Source: Iris pallida
Taxonomy: Eukaryota; Streptophyta; Magnoliopsida; Asparagales; Iridaceae
Direction: 5' to 3'
Assembly: GCA_029216955.1 (NCBI GenBank)
Contig: JANAVB010015600.1
Location: 29,038,778-29,102,777 of the forward strand
DNA: 64,000 bases
Of this stretch, positions 24,085 through 34,463 are shown piece after piece. The notes beneath the pieces were generated by a model that saw only the letters and a program-made list of their open reading frames with translations, was not told where the DNA came from and searched no databases. The position numbers and the translations under genes are program-made. Positions within the stretch are counted from its first letter, which is position 1. The number at the start of each line of letters is the position of its first letter.

Positions 24085-24736
24085 CTACAAAACAGTTTGC
24101 AGATGAAACCTTTGGTACCCATTTCTTGTAGGGTCCTGAATTGTTAGCTTTAGGTATCCAAACATAAACATTTAAAACAACAAGCTTTCTCATTCTACAT
24201 GCAGATGATATATGACCAATGAGGCCACAATAATGACATTGTGCATGTCGAGTATTCAAAGCTGAGTGGTGTGTATGGTTGGTAGGTTTGGGTTTTCTAG
24301 TATAGAAGAAAGCATACCTATAATCTTGTTTGGGCTTAACCTTTTGGGGTAAAGGTTTGATAGGGTTAGGTCTGACAGTGTTTGGCTTGGGAATGTTCCG
24401 ATTTCTCGGTAAGTGACACGTGTTAGGGTAGGAAGCAGCAGGCTCAGGCTGTTTTCCTAACCTAATTTCCAATCTTTTGGAAGTGTCATACAACTTAGTA
24501 TAATCAGAAGTAAGTGATTCCATTCTGATTTGTGCACATTGAAGACTTTTCTTCTCTATAGAAAGTTCTTCCTTGAGTTGGTCAATAATTTTGTCTTTCT
24601 CTTCAGATGACTTGGTAGTCTCGTGTAATAAGAGCTTTATTGAAGAAAGCTCACCAGACTCACTAACATTATTTCTAACCTCAGCTAGTAGGTCGGTAAG
24701 TCTACCTATTTCACCTTTGTACTCTTTGAGTACCAT
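24062..24736 (-). pseudogene. gag: Sirevirus Gag, C-terminal part: coiled-coil and second zinc knuckle
   Basis: About 224 codons. A long heptad-rich helix (EIGRLTDLLAEVRNN through LEIRLGKQ) is followed by a Pro/Lys-rich linker and a CCHC knuckle CHYCGLIGHISSAC (about 24240-24195). It should be continuous with the Gag frame upstream and pol downstream, but frameshifts near 24740 and near 24090 separate them. Both frameshifts occur identically in the right contig. A coiled-coil between two knuckles is unlike the short Gag of most copia lineages and fits Sireviruses. Confidence 0.8.
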
Positions 24737-25265
24737 TCTGATACTTACTATGCAGTTTCTTGTAATCAGTCATCAGGTCACTGAAGGCATCTCCTAATTG
24801 CTCAAAGGTGAAGTCATCATAAGTATCAACTACAGATTCAGTAGGTACCTGATCGGATGCCATAAAGCATATGTTTGCAGCGTCTTCTGATTGTTCATCT
24901 TCTGAGTCGCTGGCTTCACTTTCATGCCATATGCTGGTGTTGGCATACTTCCGTGATGTTGATCTCTTCAGGTTCCCTTTTTCATACCTGTTGCTCTTCT
25001 TGCTTGATGATGAGTTTGTGGGACAATCCTTCTTCATGTGTCCCTTCTTCTTGCAACCATAGCAGACAACATCTTCTTGGTACCAGTTGTTGCTGTTGTT
25101 TTCTTTGACTCTCTTCTCATGTCTCATGAATCTTTTGAACTTCCTTGCTAGGAGTGCTTGATCTTCAGCGTCAGATCTACTGCTGTCTGAGTCATCTTCA
25201 GCAGCTTTTCTGTGCTGAGCCTTGAGGGCGATAGTCTTCTCCTTTGGTGCAGGCTCTTCAAAATC
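24711..25265 (-). pseudogene. gag: Sirevirus Gag, middle part with first zinc knuckle
   Basis: In frame with the N-terminal Gag segment after a TAA at 25266-25268. It begins with a DFEEPAPKEKT stretch, continues with an acidic Ser-rich linker, and carries the CCHC knuckle CYGCKKKGHMKKDC (about 25065-25024), a Lys/Ser-rich stretch and the start of the coiled-coil region (LGDAFSDLMTDYKKLHS). The knuckle would bind genomic RNA in the particle. It ends at the frameshift near 24740. Confidence 0.8.
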
Positions 25266-25915
25266 TTATAGCTCCAGTTCATGAGTGAGTAGCTTACCCA
25301 TGAGTACTTCGAGGGACATAGTTGTGAGGTCGTTCCCTTCAATGATTGCAGTAGCCTTTGGAATCCAGTTCTTGGTGAGAGCTCGTAGGAGTTTACGAAT
25401 CTTTTCATGGTTACTGTAATCTTTGCCTAGGGAAGACAAAGGATTTACAATATCCAAGAACCTCTCGAACATTTGTGTAACTGTTTCGTTGGGCTTCATT
25501 TTGAACGCCTCGTACTCTTGAGTAAGTCTGCTGACTTTAGATTCCTTGACTTGAGTCGTGCCTTCATGTGTGACTTCGAGTAGCTTCCATACTTCATTAG
25601 CCGTTGTGCAGATAGACACCCTATTAAATTCAGTTCTGTCTAAAGCACAAAAAAGAGCATTAATGGCACGTGCGTCAAGACTGGCCCTTTTTTTTTCTTC
25701 CTCTGTATATCTGCTATGGGGTTTTTCAACTAAAACTCCATCAAGATTTATACGAGGTGGCTTCTGATAGCCATCAAGAACAATGGACCATAAATCAAAG
25801 TCAAGAGATTTCAAGAAGAAACTCATCCGTGTTTCCAATATGTATAATTTGTACCATCAAACAGTGGAGGTCTGTTTGTGGCCTGGCCTTCACTTGTGAA
25901 TTTCACAGTTGCCAT
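25266..25915 (-). pseudogene. gag: Sirevirus Gag, N-terminal capsid-type part
   Basis: The ATG at 25915 follows the PBS by 82 bases. The N-terminus has PPLFDGTNYTYWKTRM, characteristic of copia Gag, then the UBN2-type core (SICTTANEVWKLLEVTHEG, MFERFLDIVNPLSSLG, LTKNWIPKATAI). In this contig one T is missing from a T-run at 25832-25834, which throws the first 27 codons out of frame; the right contig has the extra T there. In turn the right contig has 10 T against 9 at about 25688-25696. The two defects fall at different homopolymers, so both are probably assembly errors. The stop at 25266 is in both copies and looks real. Confidence 0.85.
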
Positions 25916-25996
25916 GTGTTGTGCTGTGATCTATATAACAGTTAATTAAAATGAATAAATAATTGCACTGTTACCTTTGCTTTACCTGTAACACCC

Positions 25997-26008
25997 GCTT
26001 TGATACCA
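25997..26008 (-). other. Primer binding site, initiator-Met tRNA type
   Basis: Minus-strand tggtatcaaagc, two bases after the 5-prime LTR end. This is the usual tRNA-iMet complement priming minus-strand DNA synthesis in plant copia elements. The preceding LTR ends CTACA. Confidence 0.93.
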
Positions 26009-26010
26009 AT

Positions 26011-27061
26011 TGTAGGAACAAAATAGTAAAGCGTAATACTCTAGAGGGGGGTGAATAGAGTTGGCAGCGAAAAAATGCTAATTAAAAATGTTAGCAGCAC
26101 AATCACAGAATATTAATCACAACTAAAATAATGTAAAGGCAAAGTTAAGAGAGCAAACGCAAAGACAGCGATGTATACTGGTATCCCTCTGTTGAGGACT
26201 AATCCAGTCGGTAGAACTCTTGCTACCAGTTGAATCCACTATTGGAAAAACCGTAAGTTTTCTTACGAAGTCCTTGCAACTTCTACAACGCGAGCTTTGA
26301 TACGAAGAACTCGTCCAACTTCAAATGTGAAGAGGTATTCTTCAATCAAGCCTTCTGATTACAATCTCTCAGAAACTTCTAGACCATACCGCACTGGCAA
26401 ATTGACTAGAGGATTGTAACTGGCTTGGGATCTGAAATTGAAAGCTCTAGAAAACTCTTTGGAAGACTGAAAGCTTTAGATAGAGAGAAGATTGAAAGTG
26501 AATGAGTGAGTTGAAATGATCGAAATCCTTCTCTATTTATAGGAGTTCCAAAGGCAGACTTCTGTCAGAATTCGGGCAGAACTCTTTGAGCAAATCTCGG
26601 TCAAATTCGCAACTGCAGGAGGACCAAGTTCCAAAGATTCAAAATCACAACGGCCACCAACCGAACTCTGGCCGAACTCTGGCCGAACTCGGTCCGAGTT
26701 CTGTCAGGGTTAAGTCAGGGTTTAGTTAGGGTTTTTGAAAAAGCTTTTGGTGATTTTTGAAAACCTTTTTGTAAACCTTTTTGAAATGTCATTTTAAAAA
26801 CATTTTGAACTCATTTAGGGATAGCCTATTTGCCAGTACGACTCGATGTACAACATATTCATAGACTCAAATAAAATGAAAAATATATTGCATAAGGAAT
26901 TACAGACTCGAGTAGGCAAACAGATCTTCGGTCTTGAATGGAGTGGATAGCCAATCTTGATCATGTCCAAGAATCCGAGATGTCCTGACTAGCTTCGTAT
27001 ATCCAGACAGAGTTTGATCAATTATTAAAATCAGGTTGACCATATGGCCAATGGGCCAACA
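26011..27061 (-). repeat. Sirevirus 5-prime LTR (1051 bp)
   Basis: Minus-strand TGTTGGCCCATTGG to TTTGTTCCTACA, with a TATA box at 26534-26542 and a cluster of ggccgaactc repeats at about 26660-26695. It has one copy of the terminal unit that is doubled in the 3-prime LTR. The substitutions I noticed against that LTR are few and mostly transitions, consistent with a fairly recent insertion. Confidence 0.93.
26534..26542 (-). promoter_or_regulatory. TATA box in Sirevirus 5-prime LTR
   Basis: Minus-strand tataaatag, upstream of the gag side of the element, so positioned to drive the genomic RNA. Transcription is inferred. Confidence 0.6.
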
Positions 27062-27066
27062 TCTCC
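27062..27066. repeat. Target-site duplication, right copy (tctcc)
   Basis: Equals 17205-17209; see the left copy. Confidence 0.9.
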
Positions 27067-27380
27067 AACTTCAACCGAGAGTTTGGATTCTAAGACTCTC
27101 TAACTTCAACCGAGAGTTTGGATCCGAAGACTCTCCAACTTTAACCTTTTACAATATGTTTTGATCTCCTTATACAACAAGATGAAGATCTCACTTTTCA
27201 ACTCAATAACTCTAACATAATTTGTGGATGGCAAATGAAAACTTTGTAGAGTTGTTTGTGGATAAGCTCTGGTGGTTTAGAAATTTTTAGGCTCAAAGCA
27301 TCAACCTTGAATGAAGGGGTTCAAGGCTATTTATAACCAAAACATTGAAAAGAGCTCAAAGGTAACTTTTCAGTCAACAA

Positions 27381-27610
27381 TCGGTATACCGTCGGAATAC
27401 CGGTATGGAATTGCAACGGCTAGAAATATAGCCGTTGGGATCATTAAATGTTCAAAATTCGACCGTTGGATTTTCAACGTTACTGAATCGGTATACCATC
27501 GGTATAGATCTGTATTCCGTCGGTATGTCGATTTTGTAGACAGAAACTTTCTGTGAACAAAAATCGGCATACCATCGATATAGACCGGTATACCGTCGGT
27601 ATATCGATTT
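27381..27610. repeat. Array of tcggtataccg-type partial palindromes
   Basis: At least eight imperfect copies of tcggtataccgtcggtat words, each close to self-complementary (for example ataccggtat), lie upstream of the TATA box of the old LTR. Frames across it read as repetitive peptides and are not genes. Similar repeats could act as enhancer-type sites; that is inference. Confidence 0.65.
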
Positions 27611-27853
27611 TCATCCGAAAATGGTCCTGGGCTAATTTCTACCCTAGCTTTCAATTTTGCCATCCATTTCTTGTGTTTACAATTATTCCTAAGACCTCAT
27701 TACAGACTCCAGATATACTGTAGCAGGTACAGGCTTCTTCAGAGTCTTGAAATGATGATGGCATGGTATGGCTTCTTTCCTTGATAGACGTTGGCTTCTT
27801 CCTTGACGACTGCTGTCCAAAGATATCCAGTTTGTGAAAACTGAATACCTTTC

Positions 27854-27962
27854 AGGGGTTTCGCCCCCGAACCCCTACTGGGTGCGCTGCCCCATCGACA
27901 CCCGTCCGCTGACCGGGCAGCGGAACCCCCGAGTGCGTGGCACTGGGGATGTCGTCGAGTGG
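27854..27962. other. GC-rich block with hairpins
   Basis: aggggtttcgcccccgaacccct forms a near-perfect hairpin at 27854-27876, and ccgctgaccgggcagcgg forms a smaller one at about 27910-27927, in an otherwise AT-rich region. Terminator-like in shape, but no gene ends here. Confidence 0.5.
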
Positions 27963-28020
27963 TTCAGAGAAATCTTCTAGGATCCGTCGTCTTTGGTCCA
28001 CCATGATTTTTTCATTGCAT

Positions 28021-28261
28021 ATGTCCACATTGATCTTGCTTATTGCTTTTCTGTATGTACATGTTAGACGAACAAAATAATATTTTATTATAGCAAATAT
28101 GATAAGATAAAGCACAGTACGACAATGCTAAGTTTAAGTATAAGAGCTATAGTGATAGCATAAATATTAGTGATATCATAATGTTAAACTTAATTGAATA
28201 ATCATAATTAAAACATAGTTTTGATTTTGGTAGCTCAATTAAATTTAAGATATATATAATG
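28021..28261. other. AT-rich flank, no gene seen
   Basis: Sequence between the old LTR and the gag-only element. It reads as ordinary non-coding AT-rich DNA. Its last bases form the target-site duplication of the next element. Confidence 0.5.
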
Positions 28262-28266
28262 AAAAC
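28262..28266. repeat. Target-site duplication (aaaac), left contig
   Basis: aaaac immediately before the LTR start TGTCACTCC. Its partner is at 63932-63936, after the 3-prime LTR in the right contig. Confidence 0.85.
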
Positions 28267-28592
28267 TGTCACTCCACGTTTTCGGAATACGTAAATTTTT
28301 GATTTTTCATGTATATGGTATCTGGCACCTGTATCTTTATTGCATTTATCCTGTATTTGTAACTGGCCATGGCATGGAACAGTATCTCGTCGCGGATTAG
28401 TGTGCCACCCCTTATCCTTGTCTGGTTGTAGGCGTGGTTCACTGTTTCGATGATAAGATTTCTGAACTGTGTTGTGGTTAGAATTTTATTTAATTAATTT
28501 AATTAGTTGTATCATGTAGCATTTAACATGTCATTAGTTATATGGTTAAGAGCATGCTTAAGTTTAGGATTTCTTTGAGTCAACCCAACCCC

Positions 28593-28601
28593 TATATATA
28601 T
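28593..28601 (+). promoter_or_regulatory. TATA box of gag-only element LTR
   Basis: tatatatat followed by ccttccacactctctctcc, in the same place as in the related LTRs at 6907 and 9300. Confidence 0.55.
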
Positions 28602-29025
28602 TCCCTTCCACACTCTCTCTCCTCATTTACTCTTTTATTTATTTTCCTCAAGCAAACTTTTAGGCAAGTACATCTTGCACCAAATGGAGAGATTATTGCA
28701 TTTTCATTTCTTGATTTTTCTTTGATATTATTTGTCTATATTGTTCTTCTCTTCATTCTCTACAAGTCTAGTTCTTGGAGTTTTTGATTTTAATGGCTAG
28801 TTTGGTGTAGATCTAAGTTTCTAAAACTAGGGTTCTATGGGTTTTTATGGTTTTGATCTATCAAACTTGGTTTTTTTTCGAAAATTAATGGTTCTATGTT
28901 GTAGGAAATTCAATTCTACCCAATTTTGACCTTTGAAAAGTTAGATTTCGACTTATTTTGAGGACGTTATGGCCAAAATAATTTTGGTCAAACTTCTATG
29001 TTCATCTGTCCTGATTTTGGCAGGG

Positions 29026-29602
29026 ACGATGAATAGTGCCGAGCCGCATAAGGATGATGCATAGTGCTGCATAGTACCGAGCCGCATAAGGATGATGTAT
29101 AGTGCTGCATAGTGCTGTATAGTATCGAGCCGCATAAGGATGATGCATAGTGCTGCATAGTGCCGAGCCGCATAAGGATGATGCATAGTGCTGCATAGTG
29201 CCGAGTCGTATAAGGATGATACATAGTACTGCATAGTGCCGAGCCGCATAAGAATGCTGCATAGTGATACATAGTGTCGAGCCGCATAAGGATGATGCAT
29301 AGTGCTGCATAGTGTCGAGCCGCATAAGGATGCTGTATAGTGCTGCATAGTACTGCATAGTGCCGAGCCGCATAAGGATGATGCATAGTGCTGCATAGTG
29401 TTGTATAGTACCGAGCCGCATAAGGATGATGCATAGTGATGCATAGTGCTGCATAGTGCCGAGCCGCATAAGGATGATGCATAGTGCTACATAGTGCTGC
29501 ATAGTGCCGAGCCGTATAAGAATGCTGCATAGTGCTGCATAGTGCCGAGCCGCATAAGGATGCTGAATAGTGCCGCATAGTGCTGAATAGTGCCGCATAG
29601 TG
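29026..29602. repeat. 38-bp minisatellite in LTR, left contig
   Basis: Units of the form gccgagccgcataaggatga followed by tgcatagtgctgcatagt. Many units are lengthened by extra tgcatagtgc decamers, so the array has a 38-bp and a 10-bp period. Long minus-strand frames across it are artefacts of the repeat. Confidence 0.9.
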
Positions 29603-31396
29603 CCTATTTTGGCTATTTTTGGTTATTTTAAGTCCTATTTGGCTGAATTGTGGCCAGAATTTCTCCAAACCTCCAACATGAAAGTTGTAGATCTTTGTCT
29701 TGGCTTCAAGGACCTTCATGTCTCACTTTAACCAGAATTTATATGTGACTTTTATGTCACGAGGGGTCCACGTAACTTCCTGACTTGACCGTGTTCCTGA
29801 CCTGATTACCTGTATACGTGCTGGTACCTATTCTAAGTGTGTATTGAGATACAATATTAGTATGCACTGCGGTGCCATTTAATGAGTGCCCTGAGGTGTG
29901 ACTCTACATGCTAAGTGATCATTCGTGTTATATGTCAATACATGTGTACCTTCCAGCACAGTCATGATAATTGGTCAGCAATAGTGTCGTGGTAAAATGA
30001 TTGTTGTTTGATGCATTACACTAAGCATGGATCTAGATTGAGCCGATATGGATTCATACTTAGGGTACACGTACTATGGTACGACATATAGGAGGATGAC
30101 CATGTGACCACGACATGTAATTCCAATATCGAGATAGGGTTAATCTAAGCAACTTAAATTGGTAGAAGCATTGGGAGGGAACAGAATCTCGAGATCGTAC
30201 GTCACCAGCCGCCCTGGGTCCCGTCCTGGCGCGTCGGGTTGGCTGCCTCGGATACTGTATAGTCATCCGCACTAGTGGAGTACAGTATCTGATTTGTGAC
30301 TACCGAGCCAGCTCTTCCTATAGGAGAGCTGGAACCGTTACTGTTTATTCTAGCGCGGTGGCCTTTCGAGGGACCGGTGCATTTTGTGCTTGCTTGTATA
30401 TAATGGTTTGGCTAGCCCTGCTGGAATGCGATACGATCTGAGGATTCTTATATATATATTGCATTACTGGTATAATCCAGACAAATCATAGAAAGCCGTA
30501 GGATTGATTGGCCGCTTGTAAGCTGACTTGTTTGTGATATGTTTTCTTCTGTTAGCAACTGAGGAACATAGACTATCGTGGTGCGTGGTCCAACCCATGT
30601 CCTTGTTTGGTTGTTGGGTTGGGCTATTGTGCTGCGATAGGCTATGGACCGAAGTCGCGAATCAGAAACCCTTTTACCTGCCCATGGTTATAGGATATAT
30701 CTTATCTCGGCACGATATTGGCACCGTTTGTCCTTGTTTGGTTGTAAGGGTGTCGTATTGTCTCGATGATATGGTATAAGCCTATAACTCGTAAATCAGG
30801 TCTTATTATTACGCTTGGATTTTATCTCACTCTTTTGTGCTCCCTTGTGGTACTTGCTATTCGTGGCCTGACCCCGCTGGTTTTGTTTGGCCAGATTTCG
30901 TAGCAGCTCCAGAGGATCCAGCTTTCCACCCGAACAATGGTGCACACCAGGAGTATGGACGCCAGGGACCATGAGTGGGTTTCTTCTTTACCGCTCTGAT
31001 ATCTTCTATTTATACTTGGCGTTTAGCCACCGGCACTTGTTTAGCCGGCAGTTCTGGATACTAGTTTCCTTTGTATAATTGTAATTAAATCAGACTGCAG
31101 CTGACTATAGTTATGTAGTATTGACTCTCGAACTAGCTCATCATTTTGTATAGCTAGACTCATGAATCATTCTGATGAAGCGTCGGGGACGCCTTACTGC
31201 TTTGTCTTATATGATCATTATTTACTGCTTCTTGTTTTGATTGATTGAGACATAGATGCTCTGTGGGACCATAGGAGACCTGATTGTAGCATGCACCCCC
31301 TAGTCTCTTGACAGCCACGATCGCCGTATGACGTTTATATACCTCATACGGTGTAGCTGGCCTAGTCCTCTCAGTATTTCGGTACTGGGCGTGACA

Positions 31397-33083
31397 AGGT
31401 TTTAGTGGTGGCCCATGCAGGTCTGTTTTTCAGACTTGTGGGGTGTTGCGATTATAGGAGTCTCAATCAAACATGTTCTCCTTGATCTCCTGATTCGTCT
31501 CTCTTTCTTCCACCTTGATTGCTAACATGATTATCATCCTCGATTCTTTTTCGTCCTGTCTTTTGATACCTTGTATCCTTTCCTTTAGGGTCACATCATT
31601 CTCGGCTATTGGAGGAGCCGGCATGGGAGAATCCAGTAGATCAGGGACCAGTTGGAGATCAGCAAGGGGTAGCCCCTCTACCTGGACGATTCCCATCGAG
31701 AATGTTACCGACATGAGCCAGTTGATACAGAGGCCAGAGGATCCTGTACCTCCAGTGATGCCGTAGTACCAGTAGCATTAGATGTGCCGGCACTATTGCA
31801 GATTTTAGAGGGTTATTGGAGACCCAGCAACGCCAGACAGCCCAACAGCAACAACAACCCGACAGCAAGAACAGAATGTGCTGCAGAATCAGGGGTTACA
31901 GTTAGCCCTTGAGAGAAGTGTCAGAGATGATTCAGGAGCGTCCGAAAGGTTTGTCGACTTAACCCGAAATATTTTGACGGTACGGAGGATGCCATCACGG
32001 CGGATGCTTGGCTTCAGGATACAGAGGCCATATTAACCGCAGCAAAGGTTTCAGAAGAAGAAGGTTGACCAGGTCAGACTTTTACTTCAGGATCTCGCCC
32101 GCGATTGGTGGGCATCGGAAGAGGTTGGAATGAGGCGTCCTATTCCCTGGGATAGCTTCAGTACCAGATTCAAGGCCAAGTACTTTGGCGTGGTAGCACG
32201 GTATGAGCTACAATAGAGGTTTATCAGTCTCAAGTAGGCTGGTAAGACGGTGGATGGTTATGCAGCGGAGTTCTGCAGGTTAAGTAGGTTTGCTCGGATG
32301 ATGGTGGCGACAGAGCCAGAGAGCAATGAGGTTCCGGCAGGACTTCACCTAGAGATTTTACAGCTGGTCGAGGGGCACGACTACCAGACATTCGATGCAG
32401 TATTGACGGCGGCTCGAGGCACGAGCTTACTATTCAAAGGTTATCAGCAAGGACTGGGGGCCATAAGAGTCTCAAACGCAGAGTGCTGGGGAGAGCAGTA
32501 CCTCGGACGTCAGCACCAGCACCTGGCGTCCGTATTCGTGATGCAGCACCGATCACGTAGTTGTGACGGCACCAGTTCGACAGCAGCAACCGAGCACCAA
32601 CAATGTCAGAAGGTACCAGTGGGTTGCACTTATTGTGGTAAGGGAGGGCACACTCGAAGGAGTGTGTCGGTTAGCGAATGAACAGTGCTTGAGATGTGGG
32701 TTCAGACCATCTATAGCTAGTGCCCACAGATACAGAGCCAGGATGGCCAGCTCAACAGTTTTTCGTATTGCCAGCTCCAGAGGTAGCACCGTATCAAGGG
32801 CCAGCACTAGCAGAGGCCCTAGCCCAGCGTCCATTACTGACACAAGCTCAGATGTACCGACAAGCACACATCAGCAGACCGCAGAGGCCACAACAGCAGG
32901 GCCATGGAAGGCAGCAGCAGGGAGTCCAGCAGGGACAAAGGCAAGAAGAATTTGGAGTATTAGAGCAGAGGTTGGCCGAAGGCGGTCAGATTGTGGGTAA
33001 GTTTTGAGTATTATTTATTATAATTCCTTGAGTTCTATATTCAAAGAGTGAAGACGACTTTCTCGTCCACTCATCTGCTCTCG
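31397..33083 (+). pseudogene. gag: Gag region of gag-only element, left contig, error-rich
   Basis: Same content as 58676-60397. Multiple small deletions relative to the right contig (for example near 31633, 31751, 31839, 32330 and 32667) break the zinc-knuckle frame that is open in the right contig. They cluster within 1.7 kb of the contig end, so I read them as consensus errors and not as biology. Confidence 0.85.
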
Positions 33084-33096
33084 NNNNNNNNNNNNN
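33084..33096. other. 13-N assembly gap joining overlapping contigs
   Basis: Exactly 13 N. The sequence after the gap restarts at the base matching 5679, and the sequence before it stops at the base matching 60397. Some optical-map scaffolding pipelines use a fixed 13-N gap where neighbouring contigs overlap. All features from here to 60397 repeat those of 5679-33083. Confidence 0.95.
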
Positions 33097-33689
33097 ATAC
33101 CATATTAATACACTACATATATACAAGTATATATAACCAGTAATTCCCATAAAATCCAAAATATTTATTAAAGAATCTTATTTACTATATTATCAATTAA
33201 ATACTATTTTAATAGCAAGCACAATAATATGTATATATAACCACCGATTCCAAATTGCTTCTTAAATTACTCAAGTAAAATGCCAATACAACATACCTCT
33301 ATATGGTCGTCTCTACACGTACTACCCACTACGAGGGCTTGGACTTGGTCCGGGTCCGGTCCGGACTAGTTCAGTACAACCGGTCACCTAAAAGTCAATT
33401 AATATTAATAATTAATTAAACTATTTATAACGGTCAGATCACAACTTGGCCTGGTTTTCCTAGTTAGACATCACTATGGATCGCCTTTCTTACCAGGGCT
33501 AATACACTAGTCAAACACGCCACTGCACTATCCGTGCCATGATTCCTAGTCGTCTTGTACTTTAAAACTACACCATGGCTAAAGTCACCTACCGTAATAA
33601 TTAACTAAAATTTTTTACAAAATTCTAAATTTACCATTTAAATCAGATAAAATAAAAAAATATTCAAAATTCTGGGGAGGGGAGCTACA
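33097..33689 (-). repeat. Gypsy-like LTR fragment (duplicate of 5679-6297)
   Basis: Start of the right contig, within the LTR fragment. Several short deletions relative to the left copy. Confidence 0.6.
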
Positions 33690-34463
33690 ATCGCCCATAG
33701 CAAAGGGATACTATGACTTAACAAATATCTGGAGTTATGTGCATAAGCAACCAAAAGTCATAGGAGCCTATAAAGCCATGCACCCACACTAAGGAAGGCA
33801 GAGAGCTTGGGCGCATATAAAGGGCTATGCGCCCAAGGCTGAAGTCATTGTAGGCGCATAAAATGCCATGCGTCCACACACTGTTCTTCTTCTCCAACCC
33901 GAGAAGAAGATCCATGGAACCCATGAACTTCCAAAGTCCATAAATCACTCAAAATAAATCGAAATCTGGTTTTCAAAGGTCCATTTTGGGTAAAATTAAA
34001 TTCTCTACACACATAGAAGAATCAAAACATGAAAATAAAAGTTTGATAGATCAAAACCCAAGAAAAGCAAGATTTAAGAAAAGTTAGATCTACAAGAATT
34101 AATCCTCCAAAACCAAAAATGCTAAGTACTAAATAGTCTTAGAAGCTTGTAGGGAAGACAATGGAACAAATAAAATAGAGTTCCTCCATGAAGCAAGTTG
34201 CACTTGTCTAAGGTATAGGAGAGAATTAATGGAGGAAGAATAAGTAAATGAAGAAGTAAAGGAAATAATGAAGAGAGAGAGAGTGGAGTTGATATTTATA
34301 TCAATCCTCTCCATTTCTAACCAAAACCAAAATAAACCAAGCCAAGCTAAACTAAGTTAAACCAAGACCAAATCAGGCCAAGCCATGCTTAGACAAGTCA
34401 AAATACGGGTCGAAAATCTGTACACGTATACTAAAAATACGTATAACAAAAATAGGAGTGACA
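33690..34463 (-). repeat. TGTCACTCC-type LTR, minus (duplicate of 6298-7078)
   Basis: Same boundaries and TATA box as the left copy, 7 bases shorter through small deletions. Confidence 0.65.

Larger units (their letters stand above)
17210..27061 (-). mobile_element. Sirevirus-type Ty1/copia retrotransposon, nearly complete
   Basis: A minus-strand element of 9.85 kb. Its parts in order are the 5-prime LTR (27061-26011), a Met-tRNA-type PBS, gag with two zinc knuckles and a coiled-coil, pol, a third ORF after pol, a polypurine tract and the 3-prime LTR (18535-17210). The TSD tctcc is intact. The extended Gag, the integrase and protease wording (for example WILDSGCSRHMTGD) and an extra ORF after pol are features of the Sirevirus (SIRE/Maximus) lineage. 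Gag-pol carries stops and frameshifts seen in both contig copies, so the element is defective although structurally young. Most of the LTR-to-LTR substitutions I noticed are transitions. Confidence 0.92.
27062..28020 (-). repeat. Old Sirevirus-like LTR, upstream part with 35-bp repeats
   Basis: Continuation of 17041-17209. It opens with the 35-bp tandem unit (ggatccgaagactctcc then aacttcaaccgagagttt) that was the insertion site. A minus-strand TATA box (ttataaatag, 27327-27336) shows the orientation. Further up are an array of tcggtataccg words and a GC-rich hairpin block. The start of the LTR near 28020 is not defined. No internal region flanks it, so it is probably a solo LTR. Confidence 0.5.
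28267..31396 (+). repeat. 5-prime LTR of gag-only element, left contig (3130 bp)
   Basis: TGTCACTCC to GCGTGACA, matching 55542-58675 almost base for base, with a few lost bases near 31390. TATA box at 28593; 38-bp minisatellite at 29026-29602. Confidence 0.92.
28267..33083 (+). mobile_element. Gag-only LTR element, left-contig copy cut by the gap
   Basis: Contains the 5-prime LTR and most of the gag internal region of the element fully visible at 55542-63931. It stops at the gap 77 bases after the position where gag ends. The last 1.7 kb differs from the right contig by many one- to three-base deletions, so frames read here are unreliable. Use the right-contig copy. Confidence 0.9.

Noticed and set aside
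27854..27876. Bacterial-type rho-independent terminator
   Set aside because: The hairpin lacks a following T-run and a gene end, and the DNA is plant.
28542..28787. A hydrophobic small protein in the LTR leader (also 55817-56062 and 61063-61308)
   Set aside because: It spans the TATA box and untranslated leader of an LTR; hydrophobicity comes from T-rich sequence, and it diverges freely between LTRs.
29002..29719. Long minus-strand open frames across the 38-bp array (also at 56263-56994 and 61414-62129)
   Set aside because: Several frames are open at once and encode only repeated HYAALC and MHHPYAAR-type peptides. The repeat, not selection, keeps them open.
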